Shown piece after piece: positions 16,862-26,275 of a stretch of 42,352 nucleotides of DNA. The notes below the pieces were generated by a model. It saw only the letters and a program-made list of their open reading frames with translations. It made no database searches and was not told where the DNA came from. The DNA comes from Streptomyces neyagawaensis (GTDB lineage: Bacteria > Actinomycetota > Actinomycetes > Streptomycetales > Streptomycetaceae): contig NZ_JAMGBG010000169.1 in the NCBI RefSeq assembly GCF_023516595.1, forward strand, positions 1 through 42,352. Reading direction: 5' to 3'. The translations under genes were made by a program, and so were the position numbers. Numbering within the stretch: the stretch's first letter is position 1; each line of letters begins with the position of its first letter.

Positions 16862-17016
16862 CGTACGCGACCGACCGGCTGCACGAGGAGATCGCGTACG
16901 TCGCCTACCACTTCCACTGGAGCCTGGAGGAGATCCTGGACCTCGAACACCCCGACCGTCGCCGTTTCACGGAACAGATCGCGTCCCTGGTGACCAGGGG
17001 CGGGGCGGAGGTCTGA
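16858..17016 (+). CDS. DUF6760 small eCIS protein
   Basis: A 52-residue protein beginning V-TYATDRLHEEIAYVAYHFHW and continuing SLEEILDLEHPDRRRF. The EEIAY-x-AYHFHW...LEHxxRR pattern is that of DUF6760, a tiny protein found beside tubes in eCIS operons. The GTG start at 16858 overlaps the previous stop as GTGA, preceded by GGGGGA. The longer frame upstream is antisense-free but lacks an RBS. The function is unknown. Confidence 0.85.
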   Translation: MTYATDRLHEEIAYVAYHFHWSLEEILDLEHPDRRRFTEQIASLVTRGGAEV

Positions 17017-17019
17017 GCG

Positions 17020-20000
17020 GTGGGCTTCTTCGACCGCCTCAGGGGTGGTTCGGGTCCTGCGGGTCGGGGCCACAGGGGGCAGGGGACTGCCGAGTGGGGC
17101 TCCGTGGGGGGCGGGGTTGATGCCGGGGGGAGTTCGGCGGGTGCCGAGAGTCTGGCTGGTGCCGGGAGTTCGGCGGGTGCCGGGGGGTCTGGGCTTGTGG
17201 AGGGTCCAGGGCTTGCGGAGCGTCCAGGGCCTGCGGAGGGTTCGGGGTCTGCGGAGGGTTCGAGGCCCTTGGGCGACTCGGTGGCTGCCGGGGGTTCGGT
17301 GCCTACGAGCAACTCCGGTGTCTCGGTGGCCGGTTGGGCGCGGTTGGCGCCGATCCAGCGGGCCGCCGTGCGCGACGCGGCTGTCGCCGACGCCGGGTTC
17401 GGCGGGCGGCTGACCACCTGGCAGAACCCGTCCTTCACCGGGTCGCTGTCGCACGCCGTCCTGCCCGACGCCCCTAGCGGGCTGATCAAGGGTGTCCTCA
17501 CGGCTTCGGCACGGCCCACGTCCGGGCTGGAACTGCCCTCGCTCACCCTGCCGGTGGCAAGGGCCGACGCGGAGCCCCTGGGCCAGGGGGCGGGCTTCGG
17601 CACGGCCGGGGAGGCTCCCGCCGACGTGAACAACGGCACGTACGGCGGCACGTACGGCGACTCGATCAGCGCTGCGCCCGGTGAGGTGCGGCCGGCCGGG
17701 GTTGATCGGCCGAGCGAGGGTGTGCGGCCGACTGTGGGCAGGCGGGCGGCTGACGGTGGTCGGGCCGTGCAGCGTGCCGAGCGGTCGGTGCAGCGTGCGG
17801 AGCGCGCGCATTCCGTCCGGGCTTCCCGGCCTGTGGGGCTCCGCGTTGCTCCGGTGACTCCGCCTGCCCGTCCACACGCGTCTCGGCCGCCTCTGCTGAC
17901 GAAGGGCCCCGCAGCGCCCGCCGTGCAGCGGCGCGCGCTTCCGGCGGTGCGACACCAGGGGCCGGGGCCCGGTGGGGAGACGAGTGGCCCCGCTGCCTTG
18001 GGCGCTGCCGGCGAGGGCTCCACGACGGCAGGCGTGCTGGGTGCCAGCTCCACGGCACCGGGCGTCACGGGCAACGGCTCGACTGCGGATGTTCCAGACC
18101 ACGGCTCCCTGACGGCCGTCGCCTCCGAGGGCCGCAACGCTGTGACGCATGGTCCTGGTCCTGAACCTGGCAACGGCTCAGTGACGGGAGTTCCGGGTAA
18201 CGGCTTCGGCGTCTCGGCCGGTGCGCCGGTTGGCAGCGGCATGCTGTCGCCGAGCGGTTCGGGCGCCTCGCCATCGGGGCGCGACACCGGAGCGGCCGGC
18301 AGCGGTGTGGCCCCGGCTGGGGGTGCGGCGGCAACTGGCGGCGCCACGGCGGGCGGTGGCGGTACGGCGGGGCGTACCGGTGTCCAGCGCTCGACCGTTG
18401 ATTCCGGTGGGATGGGGGCGAGCCCCGGTGGCCCGGCTGCCGTGTTCCGTGGGCAGCCCGATGCCGCTCCCGACGGCACGTCGGCCGCTGTTTCCGACCG
18501 TATGGTGACCGGCCCTGGCGGGCCCGTCGCTGAGAGCGGTCGTACGGGGGCCACGGTTCAGCGGGCGACGCGCGAACCCGCTCGCCCGGCGGCCGGCCCC
18601 AGCGGTGCGCAGCCGGTGCGCAGCAACGCCGTGGGCGAGGGGCGCGGGTCAGCGGCCCCTCAGCCCGACGGCGGTTCGGCGGTCGGGCCCCGCGCAGGTA
18701 CGCCGACCCCGGCCGTCCCGTACACAGCGCAAGGGGGCGACCACGGCGTGAGGGCTGCGGAGCCGAGCCCTCAAGTGGCCGACGTCCAACGGGCGTCGAG
18801 CCACCCGATGGGTACGCCGCCTCCTGCCTCCGCCGACTCGCCCGGCAGCGACGACAACGGCAACGGCGCGCACGGGCCCGGCGTTGGGTCGAAGGGCCCC
18901 GTCGGCGGACGGCTGGACGTCCAGCGGAGCGCGGCTCCCGGCAACCGTACGCCGGCCGAACCCACCGGCGCGCAGCCTCACCCTGCTCGAACGGCAACCG
19001 CTCCCACGCCAACGACGACCACTCCCGGCCGTCCGGCGCCAACCGACTCGTCCGGCCCGATGGCCGCGACCGCCCCACAGGGACCGGCACCGACACCGAC
19101 CAACTCGAAGGCCAACCTGGACGCCCCGCGTCCTCCTCTCCCACCAACCACCAACGCCGCACTCAGCGTTCAGCGGTCGACGGTCACCCCGAGTACCTCG
19201 TCCAGTGCCCCTGCCGCCACGCCTGCCACCCCGGCCGCACCGACCACCGGCTCATCGGCCACCCCCTCTGCCGCCACACTGGCAGGCCCCCGTGCCATGA
19301 CCGCCGTACCCGACGGCACCAAGTCGACCGTCCAGAGGTCCACGCCCCAGCAGCACGGCGCCCCCGCGCGAGCCACCGGCCTGAGCGCCCCGACGCCGAC
19401 GCCCCCCGCCGCGCCCAGCACTCCCCCGCTCCCGACCCCCCGCCCCCTACAGCGGAGCACCACCGGCCCGACCCGGCGCATGGGCCTGGGCGCCCCGACC
19501 TCCGTCGACGTGCCGTCACCTGCCACCCAGACAACTCCCCCGCCCTCCAAGCCGACGCCGACCAAGAAGTCACCGGCACCGGCGGGCCCGACCACCACCC
19601 CCACAACCACAGCAGCGGCCGGTGCCACAGCCAGTCACGCCCCCGGCACACCCGCACCCACCACCGCCTCCCCCACGGCCCCGGAGCACTCCCCGCTCCC
19701 CGCACCGGCCGCCCCCGCAGCAGGCACCCCCACAGCCCCAGCCACACCGCCCCCCACGCCGACACCCCAACCCCACCCCCCGGTCCAACGCACGACCACA
19801 CCACCCCCGGTCCGCCCTCTCACCCCCACCCGCGCCCTCACCTCGTCCATGCCCCCCGCGACACCCCCCGCCGTCCAGCGCAGTGCCACCCCCGGCGCCG
19901 TACCCCTGCGCCGCCCCGCCCCCCAGCACGGCACCCCGCAGACACCGCCCCCTGCCGCAGCCCCTGCCGTCCAACGCCTCTCGGCCGCCAGGCCCGAGCG

Positions 20001-20571
20001 CCCCCGCGCCACCCTTCCCCCACTCCCCGGCAGCCCCCCGGCACTCCCTCCCGCACCCGCCTCACGGCCGAGCGCACGCCCCACACCGCCAACCATCCAG
20101 CGAAGCCCCCTCAGGCCCCACACCCCCACGCCACCGCAACCGCAGTCGCAGTCGCAGTCGCCCAACCCACCCAAACCCCCGACCACCAGCCCGCAGCCCG
20201 GCACCCCCGCACCCAAGCCCAAGCCCACCCCCCTCCAGCGCAACCCCCTCCACCCCACCCCCGCCCAAACCACCACCGCCGTCTCCCCAGTGACCGCCCA
20301 CCGCACCACCCCCGGCCCCACAGCCCAAGCCGCAACCACAACCGCGACCACGACCGCAACCACTGCCGCAGCAAACAAATCCACCGGTACCTCCGACGCC
20401 CCTCCCGAGTACGTCGCCATCCCCAAGGGGCAGTTCGACCCCCGTGCGCTGAGCGACTTCCAGTTGGACGAGCTGACTCACCGGCTGATCGGCCGGATCA
20501 CCCGGCTGGTCCGTACCGAACTCCGCCTCGACCGCGAACGCATCGGCAGACTCCGCGACCCCCGCCACTGA
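17020..20571 (+). CDS. 1183-residue disordered VQR-repeat protein in the tape-measure position
   Basis: I do not recognise a global family. After MGFFDRLRGG and a Gly/Ser/Ala-rich stretch, a compact segment at about 105-180 (VAGWARLAPIQRAAVRDAAV, then TTWQNPSFTGSLSHAVLPDA) looks folded. About 900 residues of Pro/Ala/Thr/Ser-rich low complexity follow, punctuated by about 14 [VLI]QR[STAN] motifs. The C-terminal 50 residues are helical and charged (FDPRALSDFQLDELTHRLIG and onward). The gene sits between DUF6760 and the second tube gene, where a tape-measure or lumen protein would be expected. The shared VQR motif links it to the cargo toxins. The start is GTG 17020, three bases after the previous stop, with GGAGG upstream. 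Codon usage shifts to C-rich repeats towards the 3' half. Confidence 0.75.
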   Translation: MGFFDRLRGGSGPAGRGHRGQGTAEWGSVGGGVDAGGSSAGAESLAGAGSSAGAGGSGLVEGPGLAERPGPAEGSGSAEGSRPLGDSVAAGGSVPTSNSGVSVAGWARLAPIQRAAVRDAAVADAGFGGRLTTWQNPSFTGSLSHAVLPDAPSGLIKGVLTASARPTSGLELPSLTLPVARADAEPLGQGAGFGTAGEAPADVNNGTYGGTYGDSISAAPGEVRPAGVDRPSEGVRPTVGRRAADGGRAVQRAERSVQRAERAHSVRASRPVGLRVAPVTPPARPHASRPPLLTKGPAAPAVQRRALPAVRHQGPGPGGETSGPAALGAAGEGSTTAGVLGASSTAPGVTGNGSTADVPDHGSLTAVASEGRNAVTHGPGPEPGNGSVTGVPGNGFGVSAGAPVGSGMLSPSGSGASPSGRDTGAAGSGVAPAGGAAATGGATAGGGGTAGRTGVQRSTVDSGGMGASPGGPAAVFRGQPDAAPDGTSAAVSDRMVTGPGGPVAESGRTGATVQRATREPARPAAGPSGAQPVRSNAVGEGRGSAAPQPDGGSAVGPRAGTPTPAVPYTAQGGDHGVRAAEPSPQVADVQRASSHPMGTPPPASADSPGSDDNGNGAHGPGVGSKGPVGGRLDVQRSAAPGNRTPAEPTGAQPHPARTATAPTPTTTTPGRPAPTDSSGPMAATAPQGPAPTPTNSKANLDAPRPPLPPTTNAALSVQRSTVTPSTSSSAPAATPATPAAPTTGSSATPSAATLAGPRAMTAVPDGTKSTVQRSTPQQHGAPARATGLSAPTPTPPAAPSTPPLPTPRPLQRSTTGPTRRMGLGAPTSVDVPSPATQTTPPPSKPTPTKKSPAPAGPTTTPTTTAAAGATASHAPGTPAPTTASPTAPEHSPLPAPAAPAAGTPTAPATPPPTPTPQPHPPVQRTTTPPPVRPLTPTRALTSSMPPATPPAVQRSATPGAVPLRRPAPQHGTPQTPPPAAAPAVQRLSAARPERPRATLPPLPGSPPALPPAPASRPSARPTPPTIQRSPLRPHTPTPPQPQSQSQSPNPPKPPTTSPQPGTPAPKPKPTPLQRNPLHPTPAQTTTAVSPVTAHRTTPGPTAQAATTTATTTATTAAANKSTGTSDAPPEYVAIPKGQFDPRALSDFQLDELTHRLIGRITRLVRTELRLDRERIGRLRDPRH

Positions 20572-20722
20572 CCCCCACCAGCCCAGCCCCCGAGCCCCGG
20601 AACCTCGAGCTCCGAGCCCCGAACGCCCGACGCCCCGGAACCCCGAACCACGCCCCCGGCGGCCGCCACCCGCCACCCGGCCCCCGCACCACCGCCCCAA
20701 GCCCCCAGAAAGGCCGCCCCCG

Positions 20723-21148
20723 ATGCCCCGCGATCTCGACCCGGGCTCCACCATCTTCTTCACGCTGACCATCGACGGCGAGAGCCTCGGGTACTTCAAC
20801 GGGTGCGAGGGACTCTCGTCGACGGTGGAGATCGAGCACCGTCAGGAGGGCGGGAACAACGGGTTCGTCTGGCAGCTGCCGTCCCGTGTCACCTTCTCCA
20901 CCATCCGGCTGACCAGGCCGCTGACGCCGGACACGGCGAAGGTCGCGGCGTGGATCTCGTCCGTCGCCACCGGCGTGAAGCGGCCGACCGCCCAGATCGC
21001 CGCGCTGCGCGCGGACGGCTCGGAGGTCGCGCACTGGGGGCTGATCGACGTGCTGCCGGTGAGCTGGCAGGGCCCCACCCTGGACCCGGCCAACCCGAGC
21101 GTCGCCACGGAGGTCCTGGAGATCACCCACCACGGGTTCACGGACTGA
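20723..21148 (+). CDS. Inner tube protein 2 (gp19-like, tube initiator)
   Basis: A 141-residue second tail-tube homologue. TIDGESLGYFNGCEGLSSTV matches the gp19 N-terminus, with GGNNGFVWQLPSRV and a C-terminal ATEVLEITHHGF. In Afp/PVC-type particles the second tube protein forms the ring joining tube to baseplate. It follows a 150-base C-rich intergenic stretch with repetitive GAGCCCCGGAAC-like units, in which I see no gene. The LysM gene is 16 bases downstream. Confidence 0.92.
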   Translation: MPRDLDPGSTIFFTLTIDGESLGYFNGCEGLSSTVEIEHRQEGGNNGFVWQLPSRVTFSTIRLTRPLTPDTAKVAAWISSVATGVKRPTAQIAALRADGSEVAHWGLIDVLPVSWQGPTLDPANPSVATEVLEITHHGFTD

Positions 21149-21164
21149 GGGGGCGGGACAGACC

Positions 21165-21890
21165 ATGGCAAGGGGCACCAAGGGCGGCGCCGGCAAGAGC
21201 CTCGTGCGCGCCACGCTCGCCATCCACGAGCCGCCGGTCGGCAACAGCACCAGCAAGGGCGCGCTGATCGAGACGTTCGCCTTCGACTTCAACCCGGCGC
21301 AGTTGCAGCTGAGCCGGCGTGCCCTGTGGAAGGTGACGCCGACGGCGGCCGTACGCGACGGTTCCGTACCGGAGTTCATGGGGCCGGAGCCCCGTGAGAT
21401 GACCGTCGAGATCTTCCTGGACTCCTCCGCCAAGCCGGGCGCCACCACGGTGCTGAAGAAGGTGGAGTCGCTGATGGGGTGCTGTGAGGTGACGTCGAAG
21501 AGCATCGCCGCGAAGCAGCCCTCGCCGCCGTGGGTGGAGTTCCAGTGGGGGGCGTTCTCCACGGCCCGGTTCACGGCGTACGTCAGCTCCGTGGACGCCA
21601 CGTACTCCCTGTTCGGGACGACGGGCGTGCCGATCCGGGCCACGTGTCAGGTCCGGCTGCACGAGATCCCCACCAAGACCAAGGGCCAGAACCCGACCTC
21701 GGGCGCGCTGACCGCGCGAAGCGTGCACCGGGTGGTGGCGGGCGACTCGTTGCAGTCGCTGGCGTGGCGGGAGTACGGGAACGCGGCGGCGTGGCGGGCG
21801 ATCGCCGAGGCCAACGGGATCGACGACCCGACCCGGCTGACGACCGGTGTCGTCCTCGTCCTCCCGGCCGCCGAGGAGGTGGGTCTCTGA
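21165..21890 (+). CDS. LysM-containing baseplate/tube-junction protein (Afp7/gp53-like)
   Basis: A 241-residue protein. The first 180 residues match the eCIS baseplate protein that sits between tube and spike (IETFAFDFNPAQLQLSRRAL). The C-terminal 55 residues are a LysM module (HRVVAGDSLQSLAWREYGNA, then WRAIAEANGI). In contractile tails this LysM acts as a structural connector rather than a wall binder. The stop TGA overlaps the next ATG (TGATG). Confidence 0.9.
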   Translation: MARGTKGGAGKSLVRATLAIHEPPVGNSTSKGALIETFAFDFNPAQLQLSRRALWKVTPTAAVRDGSVPEFMGPEPREMTVEIFLDSSAKPGATTVLKKVESLMGCCEVTSKSIAAKQPSPPWVEFQWGAFSTARFTAYVSSVDATYSLFGTTGVPIRATCQVRLHEIPTKTKGQNPTSGALTARSVHRVVAGDSLQSLAWREYGNAAAWRAIAEANGIDDPTRLTTGVVLVLPAAEEVGL

Positions 21891-23791
21891 TGGTGAAGCC
21901 GTCCCACTCCAACGTCGTCCACGTCACCATCGACGGCAACAAGCTGCCGACCGAGTACGCCGATCTGCTCGTCGGCGGCTGGGTCGACCTGGGGGCCGGG
22001 GTGCCCGGCGCGTTCCGGCTGACGTTCCGCGACCCGCACGGGCTGCTGCTCGGCAAGCTGAACATCAGGTTCGGCTCGCTGGTGGTCATCGCGTCCGTCG
22101 CCGACGGCAAGGGCGCGGGCTCCCCGCTGCTCACCGGCGAGGTCACCGGGATGGAGACCGACTACGACGGCACCGGCACGTTCACCGTCGTCCGCGGCTA
22201 CGACCCGGGGCACCGGCTGATGCGGGTGCGCAGGGTGGCCGCGTACCGCAACCAGACGGCCGCCGACATCGCCCGCAAGCTGGCCTCGACGAACGGCATC
22301 CCGGTCGGGCGGATCCAGGGCACGAAGACGGTCTACGAGTTCATCAGTCAGTCGAACGTCACCGACTGGGACTTCCTGGCGCGGCTCGCCGACGAGAACG
22401 AGATGGTGATGTCGCTGGACTCCAAGGGGAAGTTCCAGTTCGTCGAGCCGAAGCCGGCGTCGGGGGCGCCCGCGACGAGCACCCCCGGCGAGAAGAGTCC
22501 CTTCGTGTTCCAGGCCGGTGTCGACGTGCTGCGCTGCCGGGCCGCCGTGACCGCCGCCGACCAGGTCGACAAGGTCGAGGCACGCGGCTGGAACGTGACC
22601 ACGAAGAAGAAGCTCACGGCGACGACGAGGGCGGCCACCAGCCCCGGTGTCGCCATCGGCACCACCCCGCAGAAGGCCGCGAACCCGTTCAAGGCCGCGA
22701 AGCTCGTCGAGACCGACCATCCGTACGACGTCCAGGCCGAGGTCACGCACGCGGCGAGCTCCCTCGCCGACGACATCACCTCCGCGTTCGCCGAACTGGA
22801 GGTGACGGTGCGCGGCAACCCCGAGCTGCGGCCCGGGGTGCCGATCACGCTGACCGACGTGGGCACCCCCTTCGAGGGCAAGTACACGTGCACCGCCGTA
22901 CGGCACACCTTCGGCGACGGCAGCCACTACGAGACGTTCGTGACGGTCAGCGGCCGCCAGTGGCGCTCCCTGTTCGGCCTGACCTCGGGGGGTTCCGCGG
23001 CGGCCCCGAGACTGCCCAGTGTGGCCAACGCGCTGGTCACCGATGTCGCGGACCCACTGAAGCAGGGCCGGGTGAAGCTCCAGTTCCCGTGGCTGGACGA
23101 CACGTACGTCAGCGACTGGACGCGGACGGTGCAGTGGGGCGGCAAGGGCGGAGGCGGGATCTTCCCGCTGGACGTCGGCGACGAGGTGCTGGTCGCCTTC
23201 GACCGGGGCACGCTGGACCACCCGTTCGTCATCGGCGGCCTCTACAACGGGGTCGACAAGCCGACGCCGGTCAAGGACGTGTGGCTGCACGACCCGGTCA
23301 AGAAGAAGGCGATCCGGCACACGCTGTCCGACCGGGACGGCAACCGGGTGGACCTGCTCAGCCAGCAGACGGGCCTGCGCAAGCAGGGCGTGCGGCTGGC
23401 CACCGGCAACGACCGGCTGATCGTCAACCTGGACCGGACGAAGACCGAGATCACCGTCGACAGCAAGGGCGCCGTGCGGATCAAGGGCGGCACGTCGGTG
23501 TCCGTGAACGCCGGTACGGATCTGACGTTGAGCGGGCGGCGGTCCGTGACCATCAGGAGCGGCGGACCGCTCACCCTCCAGGGCCAGGGGCTGGTCGGTC
23601 TCCGCTCGCTGGCCGGCGCCGTCAACGTCTCCGCGATGGGCGCCCTCAACCTCAGCGCGACCGGCGCGACGACGGTCAACGCGGCCGGGACCGTGCAGAT
23701 CAACGCCGTGGGCCAGCTGGGCCTCAAGGCCGTCAAGGTCGACATCTTCGGCGGGTTCTTCGTCAACCAGATCAAGTACCCGTTCGGGTGA
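21890..23791 (+). CDS. VgrG-like spike protein (Afp8/Pvc8 type)
   Basis: A 633-residue spike. The N-terminal gp27-like half starts VKPSHSNVVHVTIDGNKLPT and includes YRNQTAADIARKLAS. A gp5-type OB fold follows (VTDVADPLKQGRVKLQFPWL, then GDEVLVAFDRG), and a C-terminal beta-helix needle runs to INAVGQLGLKAVKVDIFGGF. No extra effector domain is fused. The ATG at 21890 shares its A with the preceding stop and has GAGGAGG upstream. No separate PAAR tip gene is found, so the point may be formed by this protein alone. Confidence 0.93.
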   Translation: MVKPSHSNVVHVTIDGNKLPTEYADLLVGGWVDLGAGVPGAFRLTFRDPHGLLLGKLNIRFGSLVVIASVADGKGAGSPLLTGEVTGMETDYDGTGTFTVVRGYDPGHRLMRVRRVAAYRNQTAADIARKLASTNGIPVGRIQGTKTVYEFISQSNVTDWDFLARLADENEMVMSLDSKGKFQFVEPKPASGAPATSTPGEKSPFVFQAGVDVLRCRAAVTAADQVDKVEARGWNVTTKKKLTATTRAATSPGVAIGTTPQKAANPFKAAKLVETDHPYDVQAEVTHAASSLADDITSAFAELEVTVRGNPELRPGVPITLTDVGTPFEGKYTCTAVRHTFGDGSHYETFVTVSGRQWRSLFGLTSGGSAAAPRLPSVANALVTDVADPLKQGRVKLQFPWLDDTYVSDWTRTVQWGGKGGGGIFPLDVGDEVLVAFDRGTLDHPFVIGGLYNGVDKPTPVKDVWLHDPVKKKAIRHTLSDRDGNRVDLLSQQTGLRKQGVRLATGNDRLIVNLDRTKTEITVDSKGAVRIKGGTSVSVNAGTDLTLSGRRSVTIRSGGPLTLQGQGLVGLRSLAGAVNVSAMGALNLSATGATTVNAAGTVQINAVGQLGLKAVKVDIFGGFFVNQIKYPFG

Positions 23792-23882
23792 GGGCCGAGA
23801 ACGGCGCCGCGACGTCACGCACGTCCGACACCGAAGCGGCCGCAGACACACACATACGTCAGGAAGGGAGGCCGGCCCGCAG

Positions 23883-24317
23883 ATGGCCGAGCAGTTCGTC
23901 GGGTCCGGTTGGGCGTTCCCGCTGCGCATCGGGCCGACCGGAGGCATCGCTCTGGTCAGCGGGGAGCGCGAGATCGAGGAGGCCATCCGGCTGATCCTCG
24001 CCACCGCGCCCGGTGAGCGGCCGATGCGCCCCGAGTTCGGCTGCGCCATCCACGACCTGGTGTTCGCCCCGGTCAACGAGGCCACCGCCGGCCGGATCCA
24101 GCACGAGGTGTACGCGAGCCTCGACCGCTGGGAGCCGCGCATCGAGGTCAGCGAGGTGGAGGTGACCGCCGGCGCCGAGCAGGGCGTGCTCTTCATCGAC
24201 GTCCGCTACGCGATCCGTGGCACCAACAACCCGCGCAGCCTGGTCTTCCCGTTCTATGTCATCCCCTCCCACGACGAGCCGGACGTGACGTCCGAGGCTC
24301 CCGAAAGCGACCGCTGA
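23883..24317 (+). CDS. Baseplate wedge protein, gp25/lysozyme-like
   Basis: A 144-residue GPW/gp25 protein. WAFPLRIGPTGGIALVSGER and RPMRPEFGCAIHDLVF match the family, where this conserved EFG-x-x-I-H patch nucleates sheath assembly at the baseplate. AGGGAGG precedes the ATG. Its TGA overlaps the next ATG by one base. Confidence 0.93.
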   Translation: MAEQFVGSGWAFPLRIGPTGGIALVSGEREIEEAIRLILATAPGERPMRPEFGCAIHDLVFAPVNEATAGRIQHEVYASLDRWEPRIEVSEVEVTAGAEQGVLFIDVRYAIRGTNNPRSLVFPFYVIPSHDEPDVTSEAPESDR

Positions 24318-26275
24318 TGGCCCTGCCCTCCCCCAACCTCGACGACCGCCGCTTCCAGCAGTTCGTCGACGACGCCAAGCGCTACATCCAGCAGCGCGCC
24401 CCGGAGTGGACCGACCACAACGTCTCCGACCCCGGTGTCACCCTCGTGGAGACGGTGGCCCACATGGCCGACCAGATCGTCTACCGGCTCAACCGGGTGC
24501 CGGAGAAGAACCACCTGGCCTTCCTGGACCTGGTGGGCATCACGCTGTTCCCACCGTCCGCCGCCCGTACGGACGTCACGTTCTGGCTCTCCGCGCCGCA
24601 GGAGGAGCCGGTGCTGATGCCCCTCGGCACCGAGGTCGCCACCGTGCGCACCGAGAGCGAGGAGGCGGTGGTCTTCGCCACCGAGCGCGAACTGACCGTC
24701 GTACCGTGCGAGTTGCGGCACCTGGTGGTGCAGCTCAGCGGTGAGCCGGTCACCGACCGGACCGCCGACCTCGCGGAGGGCAAGGACCTGATGTGCTTCG
24801 CGGAGGCCCCCCGGCCCGGCGACTGCATGCTGCTCGGTCTGAGCGCGGCGGTCCCGTCGTGCGCGGTCGCGCTGGAACTGGACAGCCGCGTCGACGGTGT
24901 CGGCGTGGACCCCCGGCAGCCGCCGCTGGTGTGGGAGGCGTGGACGGAGGACGGCTGGGCCGCGTGCGAGGTCGACCGGGACGGCACGGGCGGCCTGAAC
25001 CGGCCCGGCGCGGTCGTCCTGCACATGCCCGGCGGCCACACCCTGTCCCGGACCGGCGGCCAGGAGGCCGGCTGGCTGCGCTGCCGGGTCACCGAGCCCC
25101 ACCCCGACCAGCCCTTCTACACCACCTCCCCGACCGTGCGCGCCGCCGAGGCGTTCACCCTCGGCGGCACCACCACGGCCGTGCACGCGGAGACGGTGTA
25201 CGACGAGGCGCTCGGCGAGTCCACGGGCCTGCCGGGCCAGCGGCTGCGGCTGGCCCACGCGCCCGTCGTCGGCGACACCCCGCCGGTGCTGCTGCAGACC
25301 GCCGAGCACGAGGGCTGGACCGACTGGGAGGTCGTGCCCTCCTTCGCCGCGTCCACCCCGTACGACCGGCACATCACCCTCGACGCCGCCACCGGTGAGA
25401 TCGCCTTCGGCCCGGCGGTCCGCGAACCCGACGGCTCCCTGCGCCAGTACGGGGCCGTGGCGCCCAAGGGCGCCGTCATCCGGGCCCGCCGCTACCGCAC
25501 CGGCGGCGGCCGCGCGGGCAACGTCGCCCGGGGTGCCGTCCAGGTCCTGCGCACCTCCATCCCGTACGTCTCCGAGGTCGTCAACCGGGAGGCCGCACGC
25601 GGCGGTGTCGACGGGGAGACGGTGGAGGAGGCGAAGGTCCGGGCGCCCATCACCCTGCGCGCCCAGGAACGCGCGGTCACCCTGCGCGACTACGAGGAAC
25701 TCGCGCGGCGCGCCGCCCCCGACACGGCCCGCATCACCTGTCTGGAGGGCGACGAGGGCGAACACGGGGCGTACGCGGTACGGGTCCTGGTGGTCCCGCA
25801 GGCCGTGCCCGACCCCGGCGGCCGGCTGCGCTTCGAGCAACTCGTGCCCGGTGACGGGCTGTTGCGGCGCATCACCCGGCATCTCGACGAACGGCGCCTG
25901 ATCGGCACCCGGTTGGCGGTGGGGCCGCCGTTCTACCAGGGGGTCACCGTCGTCGCCACGGTGCACGCCTTCCGGGGCGCCGACACCGACCGGGTCCGGC
26001 GGCAGGCCCACGACGCCCTCTACCGCCACCTCGACCCCCTGACCGGCGGCGCCGACGGCCGGGGCTGGCCGTTCGGCCGCCCCGTCCAGTCCGGCGAGGT
26101 CTTCGCCGTCCTGCAGCGCGTGCCGGGCGTCGAACTCGTCGACGAGGTCCGGCTCCACCCCGCGGACCCGCTGACCGGCAAACGGGGCGACCCCACCGAC
26201 CGCATCGACCTCAGCCCGCCGTCCCTGGTGTTCTCCTTCGACCACCGGGTCCGAGTGATCGGGGACAAACAGTGA
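24317..26275 (+). CDS. Baseplate J-like wedge protein (gp6/Afp11-like)
   Basis: A 652-residue baseplate wedge. It begins LPSPNLDDRRFQQFVDDAKR and continues RAPEWTDHNVSDPGVTLVET, the typical start of the family. The conserved core includes EIAFGPAVREPDGSLRQYGA and RAPITLRAQERAVTLRDYEE. It joins gp25 and the tail-I-like protein to make the wedge. It overlaps gp25 by one base, and its own TGA overlaps a GTG at 26272. Confidence 0.92.
   Translation: MALPSPNLDDRRFQQFVDDAKRYIQQRAPEWTDHNVSDPGVTLVETVAHMADQIVYRLNRVPEKNHLAFLDLVGITLFPPSAARTDVTFWLSAPQEEPVLMPLGTEVATVRTESEEAVVFATERELTVVPCELRHLVVQLSGEPVTDRTADLAEGKDLMCFAEAPRPGDCMLLGLSAAVPSCAVALELDSRVDGVGVDPRQPPLVWEAWTEDGWAACEVDRDGTGGLNRPGAVVLHMPGGHTLSRTGGQEAGWLRCRVTEPHPDQPFYTTSPTVRAAEAFTLGGTTTAVHAETVYDEALGESTGLPGQRLRLAHAPVVGDTPPVLLQTAEHEGWTDWEVVPSFAASTPYDRHITLDAATGEIAFGPAVREPDGSLRQYGAVAPKGAVIRARRYRTGGGRAGNVARGAVQVLRTSIPYVSEVVNREAARGGVDGETVEEAKVRAPITLRAQERAVTLRDYEELARRAAPDTARITCLEGDEGEHGAYAVRVLVVPQAVPDPGGRLRFEQLVPGDGLLRRITRHLDERRLIGTRLAVGPPFYQGVTVVATVHAFRGADTDRVRRQAHDALYRHLDPLTGGADGRGWPFGRPVQSGEVFAVLQRVPGVELVDEVRLHPADPLTGKRGDPTDRIDLSPPSLVFSFDHRVRVIGDKQ

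Noticed and set aside
20572..20722. Possible small gene between the 1183-residue protein and tube 2
   Set aside because: The stretch is C-rich and repetitive (GAGCCCCGGAAC-like units) with no start plus RBS combination.
21647..24196. 849-codon minus-strand frame opposite the spike gene
   Set aside because: Shadow frame; the VgrG-like and gp25 genes on the plus strand have clear motifs and coupling signals.
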